A DNA stretch of 64,000 bases from a virus. The stretch covers positions 30,959 through 94,958 of IMG/VR virus record IMGVR_UViG_3300030616_000001. One strand, 5' to 3'. The translations under genes were made by a program, and so were the position numbers. Shown piece by piece: positions 34,330-42,611 of the stretch (the first letter of the stretch is position 1; each line of letters begins with the position of its first letter). The notes under the pieces are model-generated. The model was not told where the DNA came from, ran no database searches, and was given only the letters and a program-made list of their open reading frames with translations.

Positions 34330-34931
34330 CGTGATCGCTCCACTCCCCAGGCGGCGCCGAACGCCCCCGTCGCTACCAACGCCACCACGGTGGCGATGCG
34401 CCACCCCCACAACTCCAGGTCGGCGCGTGCCGCCACATTGAGCCGGGCGTCGTGTTCCTTGTCCAGCAGATTGGTGATCGACACCAGACCGTTGCGAGTC
34501 GCAGCGTGCGTGTCCTCCCACACCTTGATCTGCAGCTGGAGGTTGCCGATCTGTTGCTCGAATAGCTGGAGCTTAGTTTCCATGCGAATCGCGTAGTACC
34601 ACAGCCACCGGTAGTCGGTGATCAGGTCGCCCATCTGCGCCCACTGGTCCACGGGGAAGCACTTGTACTCCTGGTCCGGGCGGAACGTGACACGGCGCCC
34701 GTTCTCGTCCCTGGGTTCCAGGATCACCCCAGGTGGCACGTCGATCAGGTGGGCCGGTCGCACCCGATCCGCGTCGGTGTCGTCCACATTGGGCTGCGGC
34801 CCAGTGCTGGCGGTGTCGGCGCCGTGGACTACTTCTGCCGCGTCCTCAGTTGGTTCGTCCGCTGACGCCTGGAATCCCACGCTTGAGAATGCGATCCACG
34901 TCACGAATGCTGCGAGCGTTGCTGAGCGCAT
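34326..34931 (-). CDS. Secreted/membrane protein, possible outer partner of spanin pair
   Basis: 201 aa. A signal peptide (MRSATLAAFVTWIAFSSVGF, cleavage after ASA) leads to a periplasmic domain with coiled coil (about 115-150) and one C-terminal membrane span (WRIATVVALVATGAFGAAWG). Its first 86 nt overlap the spanin-like gene upstream in another frame, as in Rz/Rz1 pairs, but there is no lipobox and the C-terminal span is unlike Rz1. Lysis or envelope role inferred. Confidence 0.55.
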   Translation of the reverse strand: MRSATLAAFVTWIAFSSVGFQASADEPTEDAAEVVHGADTASTGPQPNVDDTDADRVRPAHLIDVPPGVILEPRDENGRRVTFRPDQEYKCFPVDQWAQMGDLITDYRWLWYYAIRMETKLQLFEQQIGNLQLQIKVWEDTHAATRNGLVSITNLLDKEHDARLNVAARADLELWGWRIATVVALVATGAFGAAWGVERSR

Positions 34932-35247
34932 CGTGTATCTCCTTCCTCTCCCGGACGCTGTCCGCTATCTCCTCGTCCAGGACACGGACCTGCTCGCGCA
35001 GGTCGAACATCTCGGCCTCGAGCGCGTCGATGCGCTCCTCACGGTCCTTCTCGGCGGCATCCACGTCGGCCAGGATCTTGTCCCGGAGTTCCTGGATGTA
35101 GTCCGGGCCGTCGTCGGCCTGGGGCGCGTCGCACCTGTTGACGCCGAACGCGATCCCTGCCGCGACGATCACCACTGCCACCACAACGAACGCCAGCGCG
35201 GGCCAGGCCATCTTGAGCAGTTCCTTGGTCGGAATCGGCGGCACCAT
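34846..35247 (-). CDS. Rz-like inner-membrane spanin candidate
   Basis: 133 aa. One N-terminal membrane span (ALAFVVVAVVIVAAGIAFG) followed by a long periplasmic coiled coil (LEAEMFDLREQVRVLDEE), the plan of an i-spanin. Its end overlaps the next gene by 86 nt, and its start overlaps a holin-like stop by one base. Needs functional proof; a general membrane coiled-coil protein is the alternative. Confidence 0.6.
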   Translation of the reverse strand: MVPPIPTKELLKMAWPALAFVVVAVVIVAAGIAFGVNRCDAPQADDGPDYIQELRDKILADVDAAEKDREERIDALEAEMFDLREQVRVLDEEIADSVRERKEIHDALSNARSIRDVDRILKRGIPGVSGRTN

Positions 35248-35627
35248 CAGAGTTCACCGTCCTCTCCGCCGCAGACCATCGTGCTTTCCAGCGCAGGATC
35301 AGGCGGCACGAGCTTGCGCCCGTCCACGTGCACCTCCAGGTCGCCGTTGAGCTTCTTCGGCACCCCACCGGTCAAGGCCATGGCACGGACGTACATATCC
35401 AGCTGGGCCTGCTTGCCGTTGAAGGCGAGCGCGAGGAACCCCATCGCCACCACGATGCCGGTCATGAACGCGGCCAGTGGCCACCCGAGATCCCGCTGGG
35501 TGAACAGGGCCACCATCGCCATCGCGCAGAACACGACCTCCATGATCAGAAACGCGATGAACTTCTTGCTGCGGAACCACTGCTTCTCGTAGGTCGCCGC
35601 CAGGTCCTTCCTTTCCTTGTCGGTCAT
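35247..35627 (-). CDS. Holin-like protein with two membrane spans
   Basis: 126 aa. Charged N-terminus, spans FIAFLIMEVVFCAMAMVALF (about 23-42) and LAAFMTGIVVAMGFLALAF (about 51-69), then a soluble tail. Size and topology fit a class II holin, and the spanin-like genes follow. No family motif proves it. Confidence 0.55.
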   Translation of the reverse strand: MTDKERKDLAATYEKQWFRSKKFIAFLIMEVVFCAMAMVALFTQRDLGWPLAAFMTGIVVAMGFLALAFNGKQAQLDMYVRAMALTGGVPKKLNGDLEVHVDGRKLVPPDPALESTMVCGGEDGEL

Positions 35628-35628
35628 G

Positions 35629-36471
35629 TCACCTCCAATCCGCGGGATACTGCCGCGGCCAGTCGCGATCCGGGTCGTGCCGGATCAGGTTGTCCTTGAT
35701 GAAGCACGGCATCTTCTCGCGGGCGCACCGATCCGCGATCCGCGCCGCCGCCCCTGCGATGAACTGTCCCAGGGTTTTGTCCTGGGCCTTGCCGTCCTCC
35801 CGTTCCCACCCCACGATCCGATCGAGCTTCTTGGAACCAGTGCCAGTCTGGGCGCCGACGATGACCCAGTCCAGCCCGCGCAGGAAGAAGTCCTCGTCGA
35901 AGTCGGGGTCCATAAGCGGCTCCACGCTGACACCGAGCAACGGCCCACCCCGGGAGATGTACACCCGCTCCTGGAGTTCGCGGATCCTGGACGCGTCGTC
36001 GTTGGACGTGACGCTGACCCCAAGACACACGTTGCTCGGCCACGGTCCCTGGAGCAGGTTGTCGGGTCGCTTGGTCAACAGGACGAACCGGTGACGCGGC
36101 AGCTTCGCCGCGAACGCGACCAGCATCTCCTGGACCCACGTGTCCGCCGCCTCCTGGTGAGCGCCGCCGCGGCCGGTCCCGTCCAGGTACAGCCACGGCC
36201 CCGGGTTGGCCGGTTCGGACATGGAACCGAGGAACACGATCCTGGGCTTGGTGGCGCGGTCGAGGCGGTCGAGCTCGCGCAGCATGATGTGGTGGTGGTA
36301 TGCCGGGTGGAACGGATCCCCAGTGCACTTCTCCACCTCGATGTACCTGGCCACGCCCCTACGCACGTTCGACGCCGCCGTCCCCCTCGCGTAGCAGAAC
36401 GAGCACTTGCCGCGGCAACCGGTGATGAAGTTCACCGTCTCATCGCACCATTCGATCTTCGTCTTGGCCAT
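35629..36471 (-). CDS. DUF5131 / phage Gp37-Gp68 family protein
   Basis: 280 aa. KIEWCDETVNFITGC and CSFCYAR form a CxxxC-like iron-sulphur motif of the Gp37/Gp68 (DUF5131) family, related to radical SAM enzymes. VFLGSMSEP, FVLLTKRP and GVSVEPLMDP are further family blocks, and VIVGAQTG is a nucleotide-binding-like loop. The reaction is unknown. Common in phages and integrative elements. Overlaps the upstream HNH gene by 32 nt. Confidence 0.8.
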   Translation of the reverse strand: MAKTKIEWCDETVNFITGCRGKCSFCYARGTAASNVRRGVARYIEVEKCTGDPFHPAYHHHIMLRELDRLDRATKPRIVFLGSMSEPANPGPWLYLDGTGRGGAHQEAADTWVQEMLVAFAAKLPRHRFVLLTKRPDNLLQGPWPSNVCLGVSVTSNDDASRIRELQERVYISRGGPLLGVSVEPLMDPDFDEDFFLRGLDWVIVGAQTGTGSKKLDRIVGWEREDGKAQDKTLGQFIAGAAARIADRCAREKMPCFIKDNLIRHDPDRDWPRQYPADWR

Positions 36472-37108
36472 CTTCTACCCCTTCCAGGCACCCCGTCCGC
36501 AGGGCGCGTCTCGCCACGAACCGTGACGACTTGTCGTTGGACTCGGCGGCGATCTCCCGCATCGGATCTGCCAGGAACTCGATCACGTTCGCCGATCGCC
36601 TGTTGGACCAGGCCAGCAACCAGTCGCGCTGCTCGTCCGGCCCAAGTGCCGCAGCCTCCGTGACCAACCACAGGTTGAGTTCCTCAAGGGCGCAGTCGGC
36701 GGGAGGCTCCACGTGGTCCAGTTCGGCCCGGCACCCACCGCTGCCATCGGACATGGCGCACCCGCCGCACCTGCTTGCCGGCAGCTTGCCGCGCTTCTGC
36801 TCCTCGAGGAACCGCATGTACTCCCTGTTGAGGATCAGGGCGTCCCGCTCGAACGCGAGGAGGACGTCGTCGCGCCCGTTCTTGATTAGGGCGCGGCGCT
36901 TTTGGTCGTTCTCCATGTGGCAGTCCAGGCACACCCTGGCCACCTCGTTGTCGGAAGGCTTGAGGCCCCGGCCGCCGTCGTCACCGAAGTGGTGAAGCTG
37001 GACCCAGGGGCGCGAGTTGCACAGGCAACACGGCACGTCGGCTGTGCGCTCGTGGCAGAACCGCAGGAACGCCTTGGACCGGTACGGCCTGGACTTGTGG
37101 ATCACCAT
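36440..37108 (-). CDS. HNH-like nuclease (DUF968-type)
   Basis: 222 aa. CCLCNSRPWVQLHHFGDDGG, then KPSDNEVARVCLDCHMEND gives a zinc-knuckle HNH with HH and CH. A second Cys-rich area (CGGCAMSDGSGGC) lies at about 130. Likely cuts branched or double-stranded DNA; such proteins occur in place of RusA/RuvC-type resolvases. It overlaps the neighbouring fibre-like gene by 7 nt. Confidence 0.75.
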   Translation of the reverse strand: MVIHKSRPYRSKAFLRFCHERTADVPCCLCNSRPWVQLHHFGDDGGRGLKPSDNEVARVCLDCHMENDQKRRALIKNGRDDVLLAFERDALILNREYMRFLEEQKRGKLPASRCGGCAMSDGSGGCRAELDHVEPPADCALEELNLWLVTEAAALGPDEQRDWLLAWSNRRSANVIEFLADPMREIAAESNDKSSRFVARRALRTGCLEGVEDGQDEDRMVR

Positions 37109-37605
37109 GTCCACCACCCGTCCACCCCGTTGCCGACGAGGCGCACCGCCCCCATCGGAGCCACGGCCAGCGGACCGGCGGCGCCGTCGATTGTTTCGCC
37201 TCCAGACGTGGCGATTGAGCTCGGTGCGACGGCCACGTTCTTGACCACGATCTGGCGGCCGATAGGGATCGACGTGGACAACGGCAGGGTGCCGATGATC
37301 CCCGGGTTGGCGAACACCACCAACTCCGCACCGTCCACGATGTTGCCGCTGGCCGCCATGGGCTGGATCGTGTTGAACTGGGCGCTGCCGCCGACGTTCT
37401 TGGAGTCGAGCCAGGCCGCGATCCCCTCCACCACGACGGGCCACGTCTTGGGTTCCGGTTCCCACGCGCCGCCAGTCGGCTGCGTCTCGCCGATGCTGTT
37501 CTCCACGTGGTCCCCGGGGGCACCGATCGCGATCCGCAGGTTGCCGTCGTCGGTCGCGTCGGCGACACCCTGGATCGCAGCTATGATGTCTGTTTTGGTG
37601 GTCAT
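37102..37605 (-). CDS. Fibre-like beta protein with ETIDG motif
   Basis: 167 aa. The C-terminal part (SGGETIDGAAGPLAVAP, then GWWTW) has the same layout as two modules of the fibre at 59842-60906. The N-terminus is helical. Probably a small virion or receptor-binding protein, though it sits far from the other fibre genes. Confidence 0.6.
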   Translation of the reverse strand: MTTKTDIIAAIQGVADATDDGNLRIAIGAPGDHVENSIGETQPTGGAWEPEPKTWPVVVEGIAAWLDSKNVGGSAQFNTIQPMAASGNIVDGAELVVFANPGIIGTLPLSTSIPIGRQIVVKNVAVAPSSIATSGGETIDGAAGPLAVAPMGAVRLVGNGVDGWWTW

Positions 37606-37633
37606 CTACTTCTACCCCTTCCGCCCGGCCGCT

Positions 37634-38446
37634 TCAGCGCGGCGGGTTGAGTTCGCGGAACGCCTTCTTGAACAGGTGGTTCCACACGCGCAGATCCGAG
37701 GCCGTGACCAGGCCCTCAGCGCCGAAAAACTTCTGGTCGATGTACTGGACGTCGTGGTCCATCGGCAGTTCCCCGTGGAACAAGCCACGCGACCACCGAC
37801 CCACGACGGTGCCGCTCCTCGCCCCCATCTCTCGCGCCCACATGGTCACCGCTTCGTGGTCACCGTCGATGGAGGTGACGGACACGAGATGGGACACCGA
37901 GATCCCGTCGTAGCTGCGGGTCTTGGTCACCGTTTGCGGCGTTTCAGCCGCGGATGTAGCTCGAGGCCCCTCTGCTTCTTCGCCCTGGTCACCTGATCCA
38001 CCAGACCGAGCAGGACGAACGCGATCAGTGGTATCCCCATCAGAATCAGCCACACCATCGGCACCTCCGCTGCAGATCGGGTGGTAGGCCTTCCCGTCCC
38101 GGATCCTGGCCTGTCCCTCTGGGATCTGGCCGAGACACGCCGCGCACGTGGACTGGTCCACAGGTTCCGGGGCCTTGGAGGGCACGGCCTTGCGGGTCAA
38201 CTCCACCGCCTCGCCGTCCCCCATCTCGGCGACGACACGATAGATGCGGATCTTCTGGCGGCGGTCCGTTGACGGATCGGACGCGGCGAGCTCCACGCGC
38301 TGAACCAGGATCCGATCAGGCTCGACAAGCTCCGACGACTGGATCACCGCGTCGGGGTATCCTGGGCCGCCCTGGTAGGCGTCACCACGTTGCATCACCA
38401 GGGGCAGGTCGTACTCGACCGACCCGAACAGGTCCAGCCAGTTCAT
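37634..38446 (-). CDS. Hypothetical two-domain protein
   Basis: 270 aa. An N-terminal beta-rich domain, a zinc knuckle CAACLGQIPEG (about 96), a Gly/Asp/Ser-rich linker (about 130-170), and a C-terminal domain with FHGELPMDHDVQYIDQKFFG. The linker DNA also encodes a small membrane protein in another frame (37927-38058). No function known. Confidence 0.6.
   Translation of the reverse strand: MNWLDLFGSVEYDLPLVMQRGDAYQGGPGYPDAVIQSSELVEPDRILVQRVELAASDPSTDRRQKIRIYRVVAEMGDGEAVELTRKAVPSKAPEPVDQSTCAACLGQIPEGQARIRDGKAYHPICSGGADGVADSDGDTTDRVRPARSGGSGDQGEEAEGPRATSAAETPQTVTKTRSYDGISVSHLVSVTSIDGDHEAVTMWAREMGARSGTVVGRWSRGLFHGELPMDHDVQYIDQKFFGAEGLVTASDLRVWNHLFKKAFRELNPPR
37927..38058 (-). CDS. Nested 43-aa membrane protein
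   Basis: Lies wholly inside the previous gene, same strand, different frame. MVWLILMGIPLIAFVLLGLV forms one membrane span, and the tail is very basic (KKQRG, RLKRRKR). GGAGGTGCCG sits directly before the ATG, a strong ribosome site. Small span-plus-basic-tail proteins in phages often act at the membrane in lysis or exclusion. Confidence 0.5.
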   Translation of the reverse strand: MVWLILMGIPLIAFVLLGLVDQVTRAKKQRGLELHPRLKRRKR

Positions 38447-38808
38447 TGCTGCGCCTTCGCCGCCCTGCGCTTCGCCGCCATCGTCTTGCCGGTCTTGATC
38501 GGCCCCTCCTTGGCGCGGCCTCCCACGGTGACGGCCTTGCGCCGCTCGCCGAATCTGGCAGGTTTCTTGGCCACGGTCATGGCGATGTCCACGTCCAGGT
38601 CGCCGCCGCTGTGGACCACGCTGACGGACAGGACCTCGAACCCGCGTTCCGTCGCGGCGGCACTAACCCTGTCCTTCCAACCCTTGCGACGCACCAGGGC
38701 CTTGACCGGCGCGTCCAGCTCCACGCGCTCGACAAGGGTAGTCGCCCCGCCGCCGCGTCCCTCTGCGTCGTGGCGGTAGATCCCCACCACTGCGTTTTTC
38801 TCGGTCAT
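38443..38808 (-). CDS. Hypothetical basic protein
   Basis: 121 aa. DLDVDIAMTVAKKPARFGERR followed by a Lys/Ala-rich tail. Beta-alpha first half. Overlaps the neighbours by 4 nt. Confidence 0.55.
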   Translation of the reverse strand: MTEKNAVVGIYRHDAEGRGGGATTLVERVELDAPVKALVRRKGWKDRVSAAATERGFEVLSVSVVHSGGDLDVDIAMTVAKKPARFGERRKAVTVGGRAKEGPIKTGKTMAAKRRAAKAQQ

Positions 38809-39107
38809 CCGTACCTCCGCTTCCTATGTGGTCGTGAGGGATCGTAGATCGGGCACGACCCGTTGTCTTCCAGATGATCGCAAGCACGCTTTTTCTCGCG
38901 GCACACACCGCGCCCGGTGAGGTGGCGACATTCGATGTTGTCGTCCAACTTCTCCACCAAGCCGCGGATGTACCGCAGCACCGACGGCCCCAGGAAGACG
39001 TTGCGCTCCAGCTGATCGCGGTACTTGAGCAGTCGCTTGTGGGCCTGGCCGCCGGGTCGTGCCTGCTTGATCAGGCGGTCCACCGTTTCGATCAGAGGAT
39101 CCGCCAC
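38805..39107 (-). CDS. Cys-rich hypothetical protein
   Basis: 100 aa from GTG at 39107 behind GGGAGGAG. The C-terminus ECRHLTGRGVCREKKRACDH has several Cys/His residues, with another Cys before a basic end. Function unknown. Confidence 0.6.
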   Translation of the reverse strand: MADPLIETVDRLIKQARPGGQAHKRLLKYRDQLERNVFLGPSVLRYIRGLVEKLDDNIECRHLTGRGVCREKKRACDHLEDNGSCPIYDPSRPHRKRRYG

Positions 39108-39108
39108 G

Positions 39109-39930
39109 TCACTCCTCCCAGCTTTCGAGCGCCCTGTCGATCCTGGCGCGGTAGAACCGCACCGCGTCGATCCGCTCCCGCACCTTACCGAATCGGGCGC
39201 ACTTGCCGTTCTTCTTGAGCGCGTTGGGACCGCCCGCGTACACGGACATGGGACCGATCCAGTCCGCGTCCTCCCACGCGAACTGGTCCCCGTAGACGCC
39301 GCCGGCGCCGTCCTGTTTGCACTTTGGGATCTGCGATGCGATCCAGCGCGTCCCCAGCAACACACAGAGGCGCGGGTTGTGAAGCACCTTCTCAGGTGAG
39401 TAACCGGCCAGGGCATTGCCGTGCAGTTGCATCAGGCACACCTCGCCCCTGCCGTTCTCCCCGTCGTTGACCACGTCCGGCGTCACCGACGATTCCTTGG
39501 CGATCCAGTATCCGACGACGAGGTGATCGTTGAGTGCGCCAGGCAACTGGCCGCCGATGTCGGTCGGCCCGTCCTGGTACATCCGCACCGCGTCCACCAC
39601 GTACTCGGCGAACTCCGGGAACCGTTCACGGCGCGGATCCGTGTCCTTCGCGTTCTCGTCGTCGAACCACATCTCCCACAACTGGACGACCTCCTCGACC
39701 ATCCGTTCCTCGCTGGGCATGTACTCGGGCTGCTCAACAGCCTCCACCGCCACCTCGAGGTCCAGGGCCGCCGCCTCGTCGCACGAGCAGCAGTGCTCGT
39801 CGATCACAAGGACCGGGGGTTGCTCCACCATCCAGGGGCGCGTCTCCGCCTCGCCGCGGTCCGTGGACCCGGCGAGCAAGAATACCGCCGCAACGATACC
39901 GATCAGGGCGTAGGTAAGAACGTGTCGCAT
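39109..39930 (-). CDS. Secreted lytic transglycosylase-like protein
   Basis: 273 aa. A signal peptide (MRHVLTYALIGIVAAVFLLA) and a mature region with EHCCSCDE. The SLT-like core has the catalytic Glu in IAKESSVTPDVVND (about 145), then EVCLMQLHGNA in place of the usual G-LMQ. It would cut peptidoglycan glycan strands in the periplasm. Next to an amidase, so the two may form the cell-wall attack set. Confidence 0.72.
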   Translation of the reverse strand: MRHVLTYALIGIVAAVFLLAGSTDRGEAETRPWMVEQPPVLVIDEHCCSCDEAAALDLEVAVEAVEQPEYMPSEERMVEEVVQLWEMWFDDENAKDTDPRRERFPEFAEYVVDAVRMYQDGPTDIGGQLPGALNDHLVVGYWIAKESSVTPDVVNDGENGRGEVCLMQLHGNALAGYSPEKVLHNPRLCVLLGTRWIASQIPKCKQDGAGGVYGDQFAWEDADWIGPMSVYAGGPNALKKNGKCARFGKVRERIDAVRFYRARIDRALESWEE

Positions 39931-39931
39931 G

Positions 39932-40846
39932 TTATCTCCTTCCGATAGGCCACCCCTCTGCGAACTGCCAGAAAAGGTGACCGACTCTTTCCTCGAACTT
40001 CTCCCACGGGAACCCGGCCGGGTCCCACTTGCGCTTGGAGCACTGGAGGTGCCCGATCAGGCCGACGTGATCAGCGTGGCGGCCGAACACCTCGCGCGGG
40101 ATCTCGCCCTTGATGTTCCGTGGGAACTTGGGCGCCATCTTGAACATCTGCGCCAACTCCACGGCTGGGTTGAAGCCGACGTTGTACTTGCCGGTGCGGC
40201 GGCCGCCCAACATGCACACCGCTAACCAGATCCCAGCGGCCCACCTCGCCGTCGCCTCGACCTGGGGCTGCGGGAAACAGAACACCCGCTTCTTCATCCC
40301 CTGGAGCACCTGGGTTTCGACCTTGTGGGGCAGATTGCCGGTGCGCTTGCGGTTCGCCGGTGAGTAGTAATTGGGTCGCGCCGCCGCGTCGGGCCACAAA
40401 CAGCACTCGGCCCCGACGCTGATCTTGTTGTGGACCTTGCCCGCGTGGAACGCCATCTCCGCGGCGTTGAGGAACTGGTAGATCCTGCCGTCGTCCTCGA
40501 TGGCGAACTGAACGGACAGGCCCCGCTGGTTGTGGAGCACCTCCCGCATGATCGCCGGGTCGGCCCTGTCAGCGCCGCTGTGGTGGATCAGCACCTGGCG
40601 GATCCCCGCCACACCTCCGGGGCGCGACTTGTACCGCTTGCCCTGGATCACGCGGGTCCTGACCTTGCCGGTCTTCATGTCCTCGGTGGTGACCGTGACG
40701 CGGTTCTGCTCGTACTGGCCGAACCCGTCCTCCTCGTACCACTTGATCACCCTGGTGCCGATGTCGATCGCGGCCTCACCGATGATCAGCGCGTTGTCCG
40801 CGTTGAATGGTCCGCCCGCGAGCGCAATCTTCTTCGTGACTGGCAT
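39932..40846 (-). CDS. N-acetylmuramoyl-L-alanine amidase (Amidase_2)
   Basis: 304 aa. VLIHHSG (about 87) and FHAGK (about 133) give two zinc histidines, and GHLQCSKRKWDPAGFPW (about 269) fits the third ligand and lysine block. It cleaves the bond between glycan and stem peptide. No signal peptide, so release would depend on the holin-like gene. An N-terminal domain of about 75 residues is extra to the family. Confidence 0.82.
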   Translation of the reverse strand: MPVTKKIALAGGPFNADNALIIGEAAIDIGTRVIKWYEEDGFGQYEQNRVTVTTEDMKTGKVRTRVIQGKRYKSRPGGVAGIRQVLIHHSGADRADPAIMREVLHNQRGLSVQFAIEDDGRIYQFLNAAEMAFHAGKVHNKISVGAECCLWPDAAARPNYYSPANRKRTGNLPHKVETQVLQGMKKRVFCFPQPQVEATARWAAGIWLAVCMLGGRRTGKYNVGFNPAVELAQMFKMAPKFPRNIKGEIPREVFGRHADHVGLIGHLQCSKRKWDPAGFPWEKFEERVGHLFWQFAEGWPIGRR

Positions 40847-40891
40847 CGCGACATCCTCCTCTCTGGTTTCTACCGCCGAAGCATACCACGA

Positions 40892-41278
40892 TCAGCCGTC
40901 GGACGGCGATTCCTGTCCCGGCCTGGATCCCTTGCGCACGATCTCGTCCAGGTCGCCTGGTCGTTGCGGCCCACCGGGGACGCGCCCCTGCGGCCCCTGA
41001 CCGCGCATCGCCGTGTTGACCACGGACGCCAGCGCAGCGGTCTGGATCGCCATCTCCACCTGGATTCCGTACACCTCGGCCCGCGCCTTGGTGGACGCGA
41101 TGGCCTCGATCGCGTGACAGTATCCCTCCGTGTCGTTGCGCTCCTGCATCGACTCGGCCAGCACCTCGAGCCGTTTGAGCTCGGGCGCGATGGCCGCGGC
41201 GATCCGGTCCTTGACCTTCTGCTCCATCGAGGACGACGCCTCCTGGGGCTGTTCCTTGTTCTCGGTGTTGTCGCTCAC
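40892..41278 (-). CDS. Hypothetical helical protein
   Basis: 128 aa from GTG overlapping the upstream TGA. Acidic and helical (LEVLAESMQERNDTEGYC). Ends in a Gly/Pro/Arg tail. No family recognised. Confidence 0.55.
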   Translation of the reverse strand: MSDNTENKEQPQEASSSMEQKVKDRIAAAIAPELKRLEVLAESMQERNDTEGYCHAIEAIASTKARAEVYGIQVEMAIQTAALASVVNTAMRGQGPQGRVPGGPQRPGDLDEIVRKGSRPGQESPSDG

Positions 41279-42594
41279 AGCTTCTCCCTCCTGTCCGCGA
41301 AGTGCGGCTGGTTCCACGGGTCGATCTCGTCGTAGTCGGGCGGCAGCAGTTCCACCACCTCCACCTCGCCGTTTGGCAAGACGTCGTCCACGGCGTCGTC
41401 GTACTCCATGCCGAAGTCCAGGGCCAACTCGGCCGGCTCAACGGAGATCCACGCGCACACCGCTGCCCGGTCACCGTTGGCGTCTATGGTCCGCTTGTCC
41501 CCGAGGATGCGGATCAAGTAGCCGCCGCCGCCGGTCCACTTCTCCACCAAGTCGGTCGGGGGCACCGACCCGTCGCGCACCACGAACTGTGGCACGTCCG
41601 TCCCCTCCAGGCCCGCGTTGATCGCCTCGGTGTTGTACTCCTCCAGGGTAGCCGACACGGCACGAAGCAGGCGTCCCTGGTCCGGGACCGGCTCCGGTTC
41701 CTCGTTCGTGTCCTCGTCGTGGTCCTGGTCCGGTTCCTCGGGAGGCTGCGGGGAATCTGCGTCCTTGTCCAGCCCGGGGATCTCCAGGGTCTTGACGTCG
41801 GCGCCGACCTGATCGGCTGTGAGGTAGCCCGACTCGTACGCGAGCTTGTCCCGGACGGTCGCCCGCAGGTCACGGATCTTGCGAGCCGTGGGTTCGGGCT
41901 TGGAGTCCTGTGCGGCGATCCGTTTCGCGTCCGCCTCGGCCGCCTCGCACGCCTCGAAAATCTGGAGCGCGTCCTGGGGGGCACCGGACAGGAAGTCGGC
42001 GCAGATCCACTCCAGCGCGTGGCCCTGCCACGTTTGTTCGCGGAACCGGTCCTCGCCGCACTGCATGATGCGGATCACCTCCATCGCCTTGTCGATCACG
42101 TCCTTCTGGTCACCCTTCATGATGCGGAACCGCAGGGTCACGTACTGCGCCCCGACGCCGCCCGTCCCGTCCCCAACCTTCTCCCCCGGGGCGTCTCCGG
42201 CCTCGTCCGGGGTGTCATCCGGCGTGATCACTGTGTTGGCCAGGGCGTACAGGACCTCCTGCTTGCCCACCCGCACCTGGGCCACGTTGCCCTTGACGCT
42301 CGCCCGCAGTCCGCACTTGGCGCAGACCAGGGAGATCGCGGTCTTGGTGCGCTTCTTGACCTCGTATCGAGTGGAGCCACACTGGCACGCCACGATCATC
42401 GACTCCATCGTGGGCTTGCCCGTCTTGGGGGGCTTCTCCGGGTGGTTGTCCTTCTTCTCCTCGGGCGCCGTGGTCGGCGCGTCCTTCTTCGCCGCCTCCT
42501 TCTTCGCCGGGGTCTTTTCCGCCACCTTCTTGGTGGCGCCCTTCTTCGCCGCAGGCTTCGCGGCGGCCTTCTTCTTCTTCTGTGCCTTTGCCAT
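41275..42594 (-). CDS. Large protein with histone-H1-like Lys/Ala N-terminus
   Basis: 439 aa. The first 45 residues are Lys/Ala repeats (AAAKPAAKKGATKKVAEK), like bacterial H1-type proteins. CQCGSTRYEVKK and LVCAKCG form a zinc ribbon (about 70-95). Then helical blocks, an acidic PEEPDQDHDEDTNEEPEP linker and a beta-rich C-terminus. DNA binding through the tail is likely. Overall function unknown. Confidence 0.6.
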   Translation of the reverse strand: MAKAQKKKKAAAKPAAKKGATKKVAEKTPAKKEAAKKDAPTTAPEEKKDNHPEKPPKTGKPTMESMIVACQCGSTRYEVKKRTKTAISLVCAKCGLRASVKGNVAQVRVGKQEVLYALANTVITPDDTPDEAGDAPGEKVGDGTGGVGAQYVTLRFRIMKGDQKDVIDKAMEVIRIMQCGEDRFREQTWQGHALEWICADFLSGAPQDALQIFEACEAAEADAKRIAAQDSKPEPTARKIRDLRATVRDKLAYESGYLTADQVGADVKTLEIPGLDKDADSPQPPEEPDQDHDEDTNEEPEPVPDQGRLLRAVSATLEEYNTEAINAGLEGTDVPQFVVRDGSVPPTDLVEKWTGGGGYLIRILGDKRTIDANGDRAAVCAWISVEPAELALDFGMEYDDAVDDVLPNGEVEVVELLPPDYDEIDPWNQPHFADRREKL

Positions 42595-42611
42595 TCCTGT
42601 CCTTCTCCTTC

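Noticed and set aside
40894-40906. GC-rich palindrome at the stop of the gene at 40892 as a terminator
   Set aside because: Only 6-bp arms with almost no loop, and no T-tract follows.
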